Below, one piece after another: positions 63,786 to 64,000 of a stretch of 64,000 nt of DNA. Source of the stretch: Lamellibrachia columna (Eukaryota > Annelida > Polychaeta > Sabellida > Siboglinidae); the NCBI GenBank assembly GCA_963662155.1, contig OY759261.1, positions 72,383,604-72,447,603 of the forward strand, read 5' to 3'. The stretch's first letter is position 1; each line of letters starts with the position of its first letter. The position numbers and the translations under genes are program-made. The notes beneath the pieces are model-generated. The model was not told the DNA's origin. It ran no database searches and saw nothing but the letters and a program-made list of their open reading frames with translations.

Positions 63786-64000
63786 AGTCGACATGCTGAG
63801 AGACATTGACTGCTATGTGACATGTATGGAGACATTTACTGCTGTGTGATATGTATGGAGACGTTCACCACCATGTAATATGTGTGGAGACATTTACCCC
63901 TGTGTGATATGTATGGAGACATTTGACACCATGTGATATGCGTGTAGACATTGACCGTCAAGTGACATGCATGGAGAAATTGACCGCCATGTGATATGCA
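63786..64000 (-). repeat. 29-bp satellite B, right arm (inverted), runs off the window
   Basis: Reverse complement of the 45.7-46.75 kb array: GACATTGACTGCTATGTGAC, ATGTATGGAGACATTTACTG. At least seven units to the window end. Confidence 0.95.

Overview
The window is eukaryotic and looks like a marine invertebrate such as a mollusc, lancelet or other non-vertebrate animal. The evidence is spliced genes with GT-AG introns, tRNA-derived SINEs, CR1-like LINEs, a Penelope-like RT, and piggyBac, Mutator-like, pogo/Tigger, Harbinger and hAT relics. There is also a very heavy load of minisatellites. I cannot fix the species from sequence alone.

The main host gene can be assembled exon by exon on the + strand: eight coding exons from an ATG at 15825 to a TAG ending at 41217. 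All splice phases agree, giving 3792 nt and 1263 codons plus stop. Exon 1 and the start of exon 2 join into a motif (PLLDGE..DVDLSSL..DEDEIFFGQVSGKE) like the N-terminus of GTSE1, a G2/S-phase microtubule-associated protein. Sites resembling E2F, CCAAT and CHR elements lie 66-160 bp upstream of the ATG. The introns of this gene hold most of the window's minisatellites, MITEs and SINEs. A second host gene is represented by one exon on the - strand (10344-10630), the first coding exon of a METTL6-type tRNA m3C methyltransferase. Other possible host exons are a THAP-domain half exon (53725-53938) and one unrecognised exon with good splice sites (54463-54660). A C2H2 zinc-finger gene of about 21 fingers (49862-52705) keeps its exon structure but is broken by stops and frameshifts.

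Layout: 1-0.5 kb, 3' end of an hAT-like gene; 0.77-3.6 kb, a piggyBac element with TTAA target sites and TIRs; 5.2-6.9 kb, a Mutator-like transposase pseudogene; 8.1-15.5 kb, LINE fragments, a METTL6 exon, a pogo transposase and minisatellites; 15.6-42.2 kb, the GTSE1-like gene with a Harbinger pair, SINEs, MITEs and satellite arrays in its introns; 42.2-45.7 kb, stacked MITEs and a GC-rich non-autonomous element; 45.7-47.9 kb, two satellites (29 bp and 63 bp); 49-56.5 kb, the zinc-finger pseudogene, THAP exon and Penelope relic; 57.5-59.0 kb, a 5'-truncated LINE with an intact RT reading frame; 60.0-60.85 kb, a dense regulatory-like block with six CTCF-core-like sites; 61.5-64 kb, the same two satellites in inverted order.

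The most unusual features are four. The 29-bp/63-bp satellite pair is a mirror image, with a matching junction at 46.75 kb and 63.78 kb. The 63-bp satellite shares a segment of about 22 nt with the CTCF-like modules next to it. Many minisatellites appear to have grown inside transposon copies (LINE 3' ends, SINE B-box heads, a pogo transposase C-terminus, a long inverted-repeat arm). A 58-bp GTSE1-like exon is embedded between minisatellite arrays whose units themselves look like tiny exons.
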